A program made the position numbers and the translations under genes. From Acanthosoma haemorrhoidale (taxonomy: Eukaryota > Arthropoda > Insecta > Hemiptera > Acanthosomatidae): a stretch of 64,000 nucleotides of DNA. Shown here piece by piece: positions 10,494 to 20,034 of the stretch. Location: contig OV884011.1 in assembly GCA_930367205.1 (NCBI GenBank), positions 142,163,937 to 142,227,936 on the forward strand. Direction: 5' to 3'. Under the pieces are notes generated by a model. That model was not told the DNA's origin, ran no database searches, and saw only the letters and a program-made list of their open reading frames with translations. Position 1 is the stretch's first letter. Each line of letters starts with the position of its first letter.

Positions 10494-13184
10494 GTGGATC
10501 CTTTAGACTCCTTATCCATTCTCCTTTGGAATGCGAATGGTGTTCGCACCCACACTAACGAACTGACAGCACTACTCCATGACAAGAAGATCGACGTAGC
10601 TCTTATTACTGAAACAAGACTTATGAGCAAACGACCATTTACCGTTCGACAGTACCAGACTTATCGTACTGATCACCCAGATGGAACAGCTCATGCAGGT
10701 ACCGCTGTCATTGTCCATAACTCCATATCCCACCACATAGTTCCTTTGGTATCACATGATTTCCTTCAATCCACTGCAGTGTCAATCACCACCTTCACTT
10801 TTCCTCTTACACTTGCATCAACGTACTGCCCTCCCAATAAATCCATTTCCGACTCCCAATTCATCTCCTTTCTAGACTCCATCGGACATCGTTTCCTTGT
10901 GGGTGGGGACTTTAATGCGAAGCACCAACACTGGGGGTCAAGATCCACAAATACACGAGGACGTGCTTTGCTGTCTGCACTCACACGGAAACATTGCTCC
11001 ACTATCACTCCTGACACAGCCACCTATTGGCCATCAGATCCCAACCGAAATCCTGATCTCCTTGACTTCTTTTTTTACAATAGTTTAGGAACACTAAACT
11101 ATTCACTCAAGCGCCTCGATGACCTTTCCTCCGATCATAGCCCTTTATTATTAACCATTTCCTTAAGACCAATTCACAAACTGCCTCCTCCTTCATTTAT
11201 TAGGGGCCCAGTAGACTGGGACCACTTCCGTCAGCTTCTTACAGAGTCCGTAAACCTCAAATTATCCCTGAAAACATCCCAAGACCTAGACGATGCAGTG
11301 CATTCTTTCACTACTCTGGTCCAGAGGTCGGCTTGGGAGGCATCGTCACCCCATCGTCACACAAAAATCCACAATCATAATCGTTTACCTCAGCATCTCA
11401 AAGATCTAATCCAATCCAAACGCCGCTCCAGAACAGTGTGGCAAAGATCCCGGCATCCTATTGATCGTCGCACGTACAATCAGTACTGCCGATTGGTAAA
11501 GCGGCGATTGGCATCCTTCCGTTCCGATTCTTTCAATTCCTACCTCTCCTCTCTGTCCACCAGGGATAATTCCTTGTGGAACGTAACCAAAAAAATCCTA
11601 AAGTATCAACCTGTTTCACACCCACTCCGTCGTGATGATGGGTCCTGGGCGGCTTCGGATGGGGATAGGTCGGAGGAATTTGCTCTGCATCTTACCCATA
11701 CTTTCACACCTCACCTTTCTCATCAAAGCCATACTCACAGCACAACTGTGGGAGATTTCCTCACTTCACCTATTCCTCTCTCTCTTCTACCAAAAGCCGT
11801 TAACCCCTCTGAGGTTAAATACCTTCTGAAAAACTTACCTTACCGAAAATCCCCTGGATATGATCTCCTTACTCCTCAAATTCTCAAACAACTTCCTCCT
11901 AAAGCCATAATCTTCCTAACCTACATATATAATTGCATAATCCGAACGACGCACTTTCCTCTCCTCTGGAAACACTCCATTATTGTCCTATTCGCCAAAC
12001 CCGGTAAACCACCCAATGACGCCTCATCTTATCGTCCAATTAGCCTACTCCCTATCCTCTCAAAAATATTTGAGAAACTCCTACTAAAACGTCTACTTCC
12101 CATTGTTGAATCCAAAAACCTTTTTCCCACACACCAGTTTGGCTTCCGCCAACGACATTCCACTGCTCAACAAGGCCTTCGCGTTGTTGATCACATCTCC
12201 TCAGCCCTTGAAACCAAACAGTATTGCACTGCTGCCTTTCTCGATATAGCTCAAGCTTTTGACAGGGTTTGGCACGCAGGTTTGCTCTACAAGCTCAAAA
12301 GATATTTACCACAGACCCTTTTCCTAATCCTACAGTCCTACCTTTCAAACCGCTTCTTCCAAGTCCGCTGTGGTTTAGAATACTCTAACTACTATCCCAT
12401 AAGTGCAGGAGTTCCACAGGGCAGTGTCCTGGGCCCCATCCTCTATAACCTATACACCGCTGATGTCCCCTCTACTCCCAATACCTTCTTGGCCACATTT
12501 GCAGATGACACTGCAGTCTTGTCATCCCATCCAGACCCCGACATAGCATCCCATAACCTTCAAAAACACCTTGACGAGATCGAGTATTGGTGCAATCAAT
12601 GGCGGATCAAAGTTAATGAAGCAAAATGCTCCCACATTACCTTCACCCTTTGTCGCAAGTCTGGTCCACTAGTTTATTTTAATTCTATTCCTCTCCCTGT
12701 ATCCGAGACAGTACGGTACTTAGGCTTCCATCTTGACAAACGACTGACCTGGAACCCACATACGAGACTAAAAAGACAAGAACTAAACAGACGCTTTGGA
12801 CAACTGTACAGACTACTTCAAAGGACATCCCATCTCTCAATAGAAAATAAACTACTAATCTACAAAGTTATACTTAAACCAATCTGGACATACGGAATAG
12901 AGCTATGGGGGACAGCAAAAAAGTCTAACATCAAGCGTATCCAATCCTTTCAATCAAAAGTCCTGAGAACAATAGTAAATGCCCCTTATTATGTCAGCAA
13001 CAAAACCCTTCATAACGACCTTAATATACCCTACATTCTAGAACTCATCCCTTCCAAGTTTACGAAATTCCACAGTAGCCTTTCCAACCACCCTAATCCT
13101 GTAGCACAGTCAATGCACTGCGCCACTCATCCCTATAATCCTCCTCGGAGACTGAAACGGCAGTGGCCTCGTGACCTGCTATAA
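10494..13184 (+). CDS. Jockey ORF2, AP-like endonuclease plus reverse transcriptase
   Basis: Open for 896 codons. Endonuclease domain at about 8-220: LWNANG at 11-16, the ITETRL glutamate at 40, GGDFNAKH with Asp 139 and Asn 141, and SSDHSPL with Asp 214/His 215. All expected catalytic residues are present. Reverse transcriptase spans about 440-740: AFLDIAQAFDRVWH with catalytic Asp 584, GVPQGSVLGPILYNLY, and FADD with Asp 671/672. There is no RNase H, as is usual for Jockey. It nicks genomic DNA and copies the element RNA at the nick. The frame opens with GTG directly after the ORF1 stop. The first in-frame ATG is codon 44, inside the endonuclease, so initiation must be non-AUG, by reinitiation or by readthrough, or has been damaged. 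Confidence 0.93.
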   Translation: MDPLDSLSILLWNANGVRTHTNELTALLHDKKIDVALITETRLMSKRPFTVRQYQTYRTDHPDGTAHAGTAVIVHNSISHHIVPLVSHDFLQSTAVSITTFTFPLTLASTYCPPNKSISDSQFISFLDSIGHRFLVGGDFNAKHQHWGSRSTNTRGRALLSALTRKHCSTITPDTATYWPSDPNRNPDLLDFFFYNSLGTLNYSLKRLDDLSSDHSPLLLTISLRPIHKLPPPSFIRGPVDWDHFRQLLTESVNLKLSLKTSQDLDDAVHSFTTLVQRSAWEASSPHRHTKIHNHNRLPQHLKDLIQSKRRSRTVWQRSRHPIDRRTYNQYCRLVKRRLASFRSDSFNSYLSSLSTRDNSLWNVTKKILKYQPVSHPLRRDDGSWAASDGDRSEEFALHLTHTFTPHLSHQSHTHSTTVGDFLTSPIPLSLLPKAVNPSEVKYLLKNLPYRKSPGYDLLTPQILKQLPPKAIIFLTYIYNCIIRTTHFPLLWKHSIIVLFAKPGKPPNDASSYRPISLLPILSKIFEKLLLKRLLPIVESKNLFPTHQFGFRQRHSTAQQGLRVVDHISSALETKQYCTAAFLDIAQAFDRVWHAGLLYKLKRYLPQTLFLILQSYLSNRFFQVRCGLEYSNYYPISAGVPQGSVLGPILYNLYTADVPSTPNTFLATFADDTAVLSSHPDPDIASHNLQKHLDEIEYWCNQWRIKVNEAKCSHITFTLCRKSGPLVYFNSIPLPVSETVRYLGFHLDKRLTWNPHTRLKRQELNRRFGQLYRLLQRTSHLSIENKLLIYKVILKPIWTYGIELWGTAKKSNIKRIQSFQSKVLRTIVNAPYYVSNKTLHNDLNIPYILELIPSKFTKFHSSLSNHPNPVAQSMHCATHPYNPPRRLKRQWPRDLL

Positions 13185-13501
13185 ACGCGTGACAGTGGGA
13201 GTCCTGGCAATGGCCAGTCTCTCCAATCATGTCCTGAGCGTCTGTGGCTCTCGCGCTCTTGGTCAGCATCCACTGGCTAGTATCCGGTGACGCGGCTGAC
13301 GGAGGAGCGTGGGGGACTTCCCAAGACTCCGCTTTCTCTTTGCGGTGGATTTGGGGGGTCTCTGGGCTGTCTGTAAATATTGTATGAATGAGCGAGTGAA
13401 TGATGAACTGTAAATATTGTATGAATGAGAGCATATATCTTAATTACTTATTGCCCTATAAAGGCAGATTGTAAATATTGCACAATAAAGGAATAATTAA
13501 A

Positions 13502-13513
13502 AATTCGAATTCC
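13502..13513. repeat. Target-site duplication, right, of the full-length Jockey
   Basis: Perfect 12-bp copy of 8710-8721, immediately after the A-rich 3' end of the element. Confidence 0.85.
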
Positions 13514-14642
13514 TATGTACCTTGAATGTATGTACGTACCATGTTTAATAGACTTTATCGTTTAAGAATGAAATGGTAAATGCTTGCTGATAACGTATAA
13601 CGTATAGCGACAAAGTGGCAGCTTAAACTACATTGGCTGAAGTAATGATGTAAATCCTTAGAAAGTTTATAACTATATACTACAAAAATAAGTGGTTTTG
13701 ACACCTATACGCAAAAGGGTTAAGAATTAACAAAGAATCATTGACTTGAAGATACACAGATTACTGGCTAGAGCGTGATCAGGCTACGAAACGAAATTGT
13801 GGACCCCCCCCCTCACGGCAATAACCATAAGGTGCAAAAACAATAGCCGCATCTGTGGAGGAACCCGGACCGTGGCTAAATGCTCCAGTTTACAAAGTTC
13901 TGAATTAGTTTTCTCCTTAATGTCTTTCTCCTAATAACAGGGGGGAGGGAGTAAACCTCTCTCCCCTCCTCCGACCTGAAGATGTGCTTAAGCCCTTCCC
14001 ACGGCGACCCTTTAATTGAAGGGATTAACCGGAGTTAGTGGTCTCCCTAGGATTATGCCGATTAATACTAACGGCCGAAAAACTTCCTCAGTACTACGCT
14101 CATAAATCTATAATGCTACTACTACAGGTATATATTAATGGCAAGCGAAGGGCTTTCATGTTGCATTTGTCTTCAACATTTCACTCAGGTCTATTTTTAC
14201 CCTTCTGTAACTGCATAGGTCCATCAAGATAGCTATGAACTCTTTAAGATTTTGTTTGATCACGATTTAATTTCTACTTATTTTAGAGTTTAAACGAGTT
14301 AGTTGCATCGCATTATTAAAATTGTTTTCACGGATACGAAAATGATTTTTATGACATTTAGTAAATCAAGATCAATAATTGTATGCCTTAGGTAATAAAA
14401 TTACCACCAACATTAGTATGTTTAATAACCAAGTGATTTATTAAATTATGATATTTTAACGGGGTTATTATAGTTTTCGCATATTTGAAGCATTGAGTAT
14501 GACTTCAATAGATAATATCATCTATCTATATGATTGGGGTTTTTATAACAGGCGAGTTTTTGTAATTCTAGTACATCACTTACACAATACATATTAATCA
14601 GAAAGCGATATTTTGAAATTAACTCAGCTCAGCGGAAGACTG
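13514..14642. other. Intergenic stretch with no supported gene
   Basis: No gene is seen. A GC-richer block at about 13800-14060, with C and G homopolymer runs, looks like part of an old repeat that I cannot classify. The short open frame at 14038-14232 has no family resemblance. It is repeated at about 42106-43234. Confidence 0.5.
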
Positions 14643-15935
14643 ACCGTCATTTTTCAATGAAATCGAGGAGATAATCAATGATAAGAAGGGCCAAATCATT
14701 TGGATCACCAAGACGTCCGGGCTGCTTAAGACAGAGTATGGCAAGTACGGCCGTTAGGACATCGTGAAGATATGGTCCTCGCCAGGAATTTTGAACGACA
14801 TGATCTGTCGAGCCCTGAAGGATGCGTCCACGCCAGGAAAGACTCACCCCCTTTACGTGGACAATGCGACTATTTGGGACCGCATCAAACGGCTATGGTG
14901 GACGGAGAGGATTGGGGTCGGCCGCACGTTTATTTGGTGTACCCTGCAGGTGGAAACCATCAGGGAAGAAGAGCGTCAAAGGGAGTTAACCCTTGCCTTT
15001 TACCAGGCCAAAATGAAGCACCACAGGATCGAAGCAACCCTGCAGGCCCTTAAGCGCAGATTTAGTGGAGCATGAAGAACACAACCGCGAGCGTGATTTG
15101 CGCCTGTGACACATGCCTTGCCACAAAATATGACCGACACCCACCGAGAGAAATGCAAGACGTGACTCCGAAAGCAGACAGACGACTGGAAGATCTACAA
15201 GTAGATACATTCTCCTGGAGGGGGTAAAAGTGGATTACCGTCATAGACCGGTTTAGCAAAATGGCAATGGCCCAAGTCATAGCAGGCCGATAGGCAAAAA
15301 CTGTTGTGCAGGCATTACGCACATAGTTTCAATTCTATGGCGTTCCGGAAACTATCGCTTGCAACAGAGGACGGGAGTTTGATAATGAAGAGATGAAGGC
15401 TCAGGCGGCAGCCTGAGAGATCCGTTGGCATCTCAACACCCCAGGACCCCCAAGAGTCAGGGAGACATAGAAAGGCTACATAGTACGCTCAGTGACCACC
15501 TGCATATCTACCACGGGGAAAAAGGGTTAGAACCGGAAGTGGCGATGGAGAAGGCCGTCATCACATACAACCACTCGATACACTCCGCCACGGGGTTCTC
15601 CCTGGGCAAGACGCTGTTTGGACTCATCGGAGAGAAGACATGAGCACAGTCATAGATGACGACATGGCGTAGTCAATAATCGTATCGCACTGGGAAAGCA
15701 GTGGGCGACCGTACGAAGTAAGTCTGAGACAACGGGTCTGCGATATCACGGGGAAACTAAAACTCGGTGCAGTCCTATATCGCCAAAAGCTCAAACAAAG
15801 AGGGAAAGAACATACGAGGGTCCTTTCCGGGTGTTTGTCCTCCGCGAGCATAACGTGGTCACCATCGAGAGCATCATACCCCCGATAAAACGACGGGTGG
15901 TGCATTTGGAGCAGCTGAAGTTTCTGAGATTTTGA
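14643..15935 (+). pseudogene. Decayed Gypsy-type LTR retrotransposon pol (integrase region)
   Basis: Successive frames, broken by several stops and shifts, match a Gypsy-type integrase. Near 15010-15060 is the histidine part of the zinc-binding domain (KHHRIEATLQALKRRF), followed near 15105 by its CxxC pair. The catalytic core begins near 15190 (LEDLQVDTFSW, then VIDRFSK). The second core acidic position reads Asn (CNRGREFDN, 15360-15386) where the family has Asp. The third, Glu, is kept in GDIERLHSTL near 15460. The distal frame at 15425-15643 ends in a motif usual for the end of the core. It is dead by stops and by loss of an active-site residue. Upstream sequence 14643-14760 may be the end of the preceding pol region. 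Repeated at 43235-44527. Confidence 0.75.
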
Positions 15936-17034
15936 AGCTGAAGATGAGAAGATAATAGAGCCAGTTAACAATCGAATCTGTGTGTATTATTACCAGCCTT
16001 ATTTTCTCTTTTTTGATCGTCTACTGTCGGGAGACGACAACTTATATATATATATAAGTTAATCGTCGGCGGTTAAGTTTGATAAAAAGATAATAATGAA
16101 AGAGGAAAAAGCACCGACACACTCTGACTCCAGTAAAAGACTGCTTTATTGTGGAAGATAATCGGACATACATAGGATCATGGGTTGTTTACATTCCATG
16201 ATCGTATTATTATTCGACATAGTCATAGGCCTCTGGCTTTAACTTGTGCATATATATATATATATATATAAATATGGGATGGAAATAAATAAGTAATGAA
16301 ATTTATTCCCATGTTTACGGCATCTTATGAATTATATTTTTATTTCATCTACATAAAGGAATTTGATCTCTATACTGCCTATGGAACAATAATTTACATC
16401 ACGAAAATTTACAGAAAAAACTGAAACAAGGATGATGTAACAAACTGATTGGTTTCCTTAATGCCTTCGAACAAAGTGACATGTCCATAAAGATGTTTTT
16501 AGTTGTTAAATTTTTTTAAGTAATGACGCTAGATACCGTTTCTATGTTTATTAATACTTTTATTCAACTTAACATTAGTTAAAACTTTCACGCTTAAGTT
16601 AATATCTTCTGGTGCATAAAAAAGTTTAAAACTGATGTAAAACTTCTTACAATCCTAGTCCACAAAAGGTACAATATATTGCATTTCATTGACAGAAAAA
16701 ACTGACCCATCCGGAAAGTCGATAAGTTTATTTTATTGCCTACAAATAGCAGGTAATTGTTTCTGTCATGCAGCTGATAAAAGTGTACCAACTAAAACTA
16801 AACAGCCTTCTGGTTTCAAAAAACCTACGAAACTAAATATAATGGTAAATAAAATTTATGGATTCCTCAGATGTAAATTTAAATAATTACTACATAAATA
16901 GAAAAAGAATGAAGGCAAGACCTTTTCAACAAGACCTGTCACTAGTTCTTTTTTTTGAACCAATTATCATTGAGACAGTATCTATTGATTTAAAAATTAT
17001 GATGAGATAACATCTCAAGTATACTTAATACAAC
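15936..17034. other. Spacer upstream of the small cysteine-rich gene
   Basis: Just after the Gypsy fragment is an AT-rich palindrome at about 16034-16075, with CGAC...GTCG arms around TATA repeats. An (AT)n tract follows at about 16249-16270. From about 16270 the sequence is shared with the upstream region of the diverged gene copy at 26033 (from about 23130), so 16270-17034 belongs to the repeated gene unit and probably includes its regulatory region. No gene is supported. Confidence 0.6.
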
Positions 17035-17043
17035 TATAAAAAG
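17035..17043 (+). promoter_or_regulatory. TATA box of cysteine-rich gene 1
   Basis: TATAAAAAG lies 47 bases before the ATG at 17082, which leaves room for a TSS near 17062 and a short leader. It is conserved in the diverged copy (25986) and in copy 2 (45631), which supports function. Confidence 0.65.
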
Positions 17044-17081
17044 CTAGTAGCATTTCGTTAGTTTATACCAAGGAAGCAAAC

Positions 17082-18714
17082 ATGGTTCGTGCTCTAATTA
17101 TAGCTTCTGTTTTAATCTTCTCCGCAGTAGCGGTGATGACAGCTGATGTTGAAGAGAATGATGTCGGCTGTGAGTATAAAATATATTATATTATTTAATA
17201 CGATTATGCTAAATATATAATTACTTTAATTTTATTTGTGGAGTTTAGTGGAGTACCATATAAATAATAACTAGGAACTTTTTTTTTTCCCATACCTCTC
17301 AAACTTATAAAAAATAGGATTCGGGAATAATAAAAGGAAAATTATTTTGGATTAATGGGTGCCTTTCACTAGGGGGAGTCCCATTTGAAAGAAGTATGAG
17401 AAGGATATGGGGTGTGGGACGCCTAAAAGAGGCGGGTGGATTCGGGAAGGTAGTGAGAGTACCTAACTGGGAACAGCAGCACAAGTTAATAAAATATGAT
17501 AACTATATATTAGTTTCCATGACAATGGGAAAGGCTTCAATTTTGAAAATGTCGCTTACCTACTCCACCTGTAGTAACCGAATTATTGTATAACATGCCC
17601 CGATCAAACTAACAGCGTTGTGGAAATGTTTCAGTTATGTGGTGCAGTGCAACGACATATTGCAATACCGGTACCCATTGCTGCTCAACAACCACTTGCT
17701 GTCCTGACACCCGCTACTGCTGCGGAGGAGGACAATTATGCTGTGCCCGAGAAAGTTCTCAACTTGGAGAGTAAGTAAAATAAAGAAAGATGTTTATTTG
17801 AATCATGAAAAAAAAATACAGCAAAAATATCATTTATTTTGGACAATGGTGACTGAAATTTATTTTGAGAATGTGGAGATGGATAAATCTCATTTATGTG
17901 GTTAGAAAGTAATGAGAAAACTATAAAGAACAATATAAACATAATAAAACGCACCTAGAAAGATTATATAAAAATAATAAATTTCTAAAAAGAACATTAA
18001 AACTGGAAACGATTATAAATGCAAAAGTTTATAATAGATCAGTAAATAAAACTTCCAATATAAACAATTAACATTATCGACTATACAATTCACCTGAAAA
18101 ATCTGTCCTAACAGTAATAAAATTACAGCCCCATTTTTATACAAAGTTATTGGGAGTTATCTTATTACCTAAATACAAATTTAAAATCAAATATAGATTC
18201 AGCATTTTGTGATACATCTTAATTTTTATTATAGTTATATCGTACTTATGTTGTAATCCATTTTTCTATCACGGTTAATAATTTTATTCCACAGTTCCTT
18301 AATCATTATGATGTAATTGACTATAATCGAAACAGTCCAAAAATGTAGGAATCTGCTCTTACAAATAAAAAAGGTTATGCATACTGTCCTATAAATAGAT
18401 TACTAATATGACATCCCCATTAGTTCGGCCGATATAACTTTCTACCAATGAAGAAATATTATACTATAATATCTACTAATATTAGAAATATTAAATCCTG
18501 AGCCAGGTTTTTTCCCAATAAACCCTGTTAGTACAAATACTAACTATGATTTATGATCACAATGTTTTATTGAACATTTCAAAAATTTCCGGATAGAAGT
18601 AACTACAAGAAAAAACTTTTTGTGAATTATTATTGTGATTTCTCTGAACTAATTATTTATTTACTGTTTTTTAGGGGAATAATCCCAGCTATATTCAGCA
18701 ACAAAGGAAACTAG
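17082..18714 (+). CDS. Cysteine-rich secreted protein gene 1 (3 exons, 87 aa)
   Basis: Exons are 17082-17169, 17635-17770 and 18675-18714 (stop TAG 18712-18714). All introns are GT-AG, in phases 1 and 2. Exon 1 encodes a signal peptide (hydrophobic residues 4-18, likely cleavage after VMTA). Exon 2 carries ten cysteines spaced C-x5-C-x5-CC-x4-CC-x5-CC-x5-CC, with the short motif RYCCGGGQLCC. Exon 3 adds a short tail without a membrane segment, so the product should be a soluble, disulfide-rich peptide of about 66 residues. AATAAA lies at 18746. The gene model is my own, from frame continuity and splice signals; it is strongly supported by three homologues with the same structure. The family is not recognised by name. 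The cysteine order resembles the first ten cysteines of granulin with shorter loops. Function is unknown; secreted defence, signalling or structural roles are all possible. Confidence 0.82.
17279..17463 (-). mobile_element. SINE-like retroposon in intron 1 of gene 1
   Basis: A 185-bp insertion bracketed by near-identical 11-mers (TAACTAGGAAC at 17268, TAACTGGGAAC at 17464). On the minus strand it ends in a poly-A tail (T run at 17279-17288). It matches the 3' part of the element at 22241-22477. The matching intron of the diverged gene at 26033 lacks it and keeps an empty site, so it inserted after those genes split. Confidence 0.75.
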
Positions 18715-18745
18715 TGAATTTGATTTGCTGTACGATGTATTATAT

Positions 18746-18751
18746 AATAAA
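18746..18751 (+). terminator. Polyadenylation signal of gene 1
   Basis: AATAAA, 32 bases after the stop codon, is followed about 25-30 bases later by T/G-rich sequence. It is conserved in position in both other copies (27512 and 47342). Confidence 0.7.
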
Positions 18752-18779
18752 TAAGAACACATAAGCAGTACGATATGGT

Positions 18780-19470
18780 TGTCTTTATATTTTCCCTTTT
18801 TTAAACTCAATATTAAGGACTGATATAACATACCTTAACGGTGAAGATAGTAGATAGATCTACAAAAAAAACAAAAACGCTCAAATAAGATCCGATTCTC
18901 ATCACCTTACCTTATTCCTACCTAAATGGTCAGTGTTACTAGTGTTAATTCTTCAACACTATCCCGTGGGTACTGGCTAAAATTTAATACCTAGGACGCA
19001 CACCCAGGAGCCATTTCCCGTGGTCCTGTTTTTAAATATTAAAACTAATGTGGAAATTGCCCAGTCCTCAGTGATTCCCTTTCCTTTCCACTGTATACGT
19101 GTCCTTTCCTAGCCTAACTGCCGAGAGAGACAGACCAACTAGTCGTATCCGATGAGTGTGAACCGGGATCTGAATGTAATTTAAAACTCTGAGCTCTACG
19201 CTTTAATGGATCAATGTAAGTATATTATAGCAGCAAGGACCAACCCTGGACCTAACAATGATTTAATAGGGAGTCCATATGATTTATAAGGTACCACTAT
19301 CCAGTAGCGATCGCAGGCTAAAACTGAAATAATCTCATGGTAAACAAAAAAATTATGCATTTAATTAAAAATTCTCAGTTAATTTCTGGATATTATAATA
19401 TCCCCCTATGTTTCATTTTTTAATAATGAAAAACCTTAAAGCGTCAGTTAAGAGATATGGAAACTAGTGT
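18780..19470. other. Downstream flank of gene 1, no gene
   Basis: No gene is seen. The sequence is shared with the flank of the diverged gene (to about 28130) and of copy 2, so it marks the right part of the old gene unit. Similarity to the diverged copy fades at about 19340-19400. Confidence 0.55.
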
Positions 19471-19479
19471 ACGAAATAG

Positions 19480-20034
19480 CCACAGGTGGGGAACCCCCTA
19501 CCACCATTAGCCTGCCTATATAAGCAGCCAGATTTGGCACATTCGACATTTATGTATGCATCTGCATTTATGCATGCAGCACGAGGAGTATTATATTGTT
19601 AAATCTTGTTTATTGTATATTTTAATCATATATTGTGAAAAAAAATTTTTTTTGAATAAAAGGGGTTTTGAAAAAAAACATTCCACAAACTCTGGGCACC
19701 CGGCTAGAACACTACTCCCTCGGCACTGGCGCTTGCTGGTCTACTCGAACCATGGCTTTCTTATTCAACTACCTCTGCATCTCTCTTTCCTAACCTCGCT
19801 ATGTTTAAGTCAGGGGTTGTCAGACCCCACACCTTCCTAGTGGGATTCTCTGCCTGCATCTCGCTGAAACTAGCACCTCCTTGGGAGAAACCTCTTCCTA
19901 GGGGACGATGGTTGCCGTGGCTTTACAAACTTTACCTAGTAGCGTTTCCCATGGCGATCCAGTCTGCGTCTCTATGGTTCACATTCGCCTTTCGGATCCA
20001 GAAAGTTTTCTCCCAACCTTTAGATACAGAGTGC
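19480..20034 (+). mobile_element. LTR-like stretch ending at the duplication breakpoint
   Basis: It has a promoter-like layout: CTATATAAG at 19514, then AATAAA at about 19654, as in an LTR (U3-R-U5). After that comes a GC-richer stretch, 19690-20034. Part of this (about 19720-19885) recurs in diverged form at 61715-61905, so it is a dispersed repeat. The tandem duplication breaks off within it at 20034/48630. I could not find paired LTRs, so the LTR reading is tentative. The overlapping open frames at 19556-20124 are not conserved in the third copy and are not called as genes. Confidence 0.4.

Larger units (their letters stand above)
8722..13501 (+). mobile_element. Full-length Jockey-clade non-LTR retrotransposon
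   Basis: A 4,780-bp element consisting of a 5' UTR with a 24-bp tandem repeat, ORF1 (gag-like), ORF2 (endonuclease plus reverse transcriptase, no RNase H), a 3' UTR of about 315 bp with AATAAA and an A-rich end. It is bracketed by a perfect 12-bp duplication (8710-8721, 13502-13513). At least ten further copies or fragments of the same family lie in the window, so the family has been active in this genome. The duplicate at 37338-42093 shares the same flanking duplication and therefore arose by segmental duplication, not by a second insertion. Confidence 0.93.

Noticed and set aside
13093..13434. Minus-strand 113-codon frame over the Jockey 3' UTR
   Set aside because: It overlaps the end of ORF2 and the UTR in antisense and is broken in older copies of the element.
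17396..17593. Open frame in intron 1 of gene 1
   Set aside because: It lies in the SINE-like insertion and intron and is absent from the diverged gene 2.
17736..17954. Minus-strand frames overlapping exon 2 of the cysteine-rich genes (also 26434-26649, 46332-46550)
   Set aside because: The plus-strand exon has matching splice sites and a conserved cysteine ladder. The antisense frames run into intron and change between paralogues.
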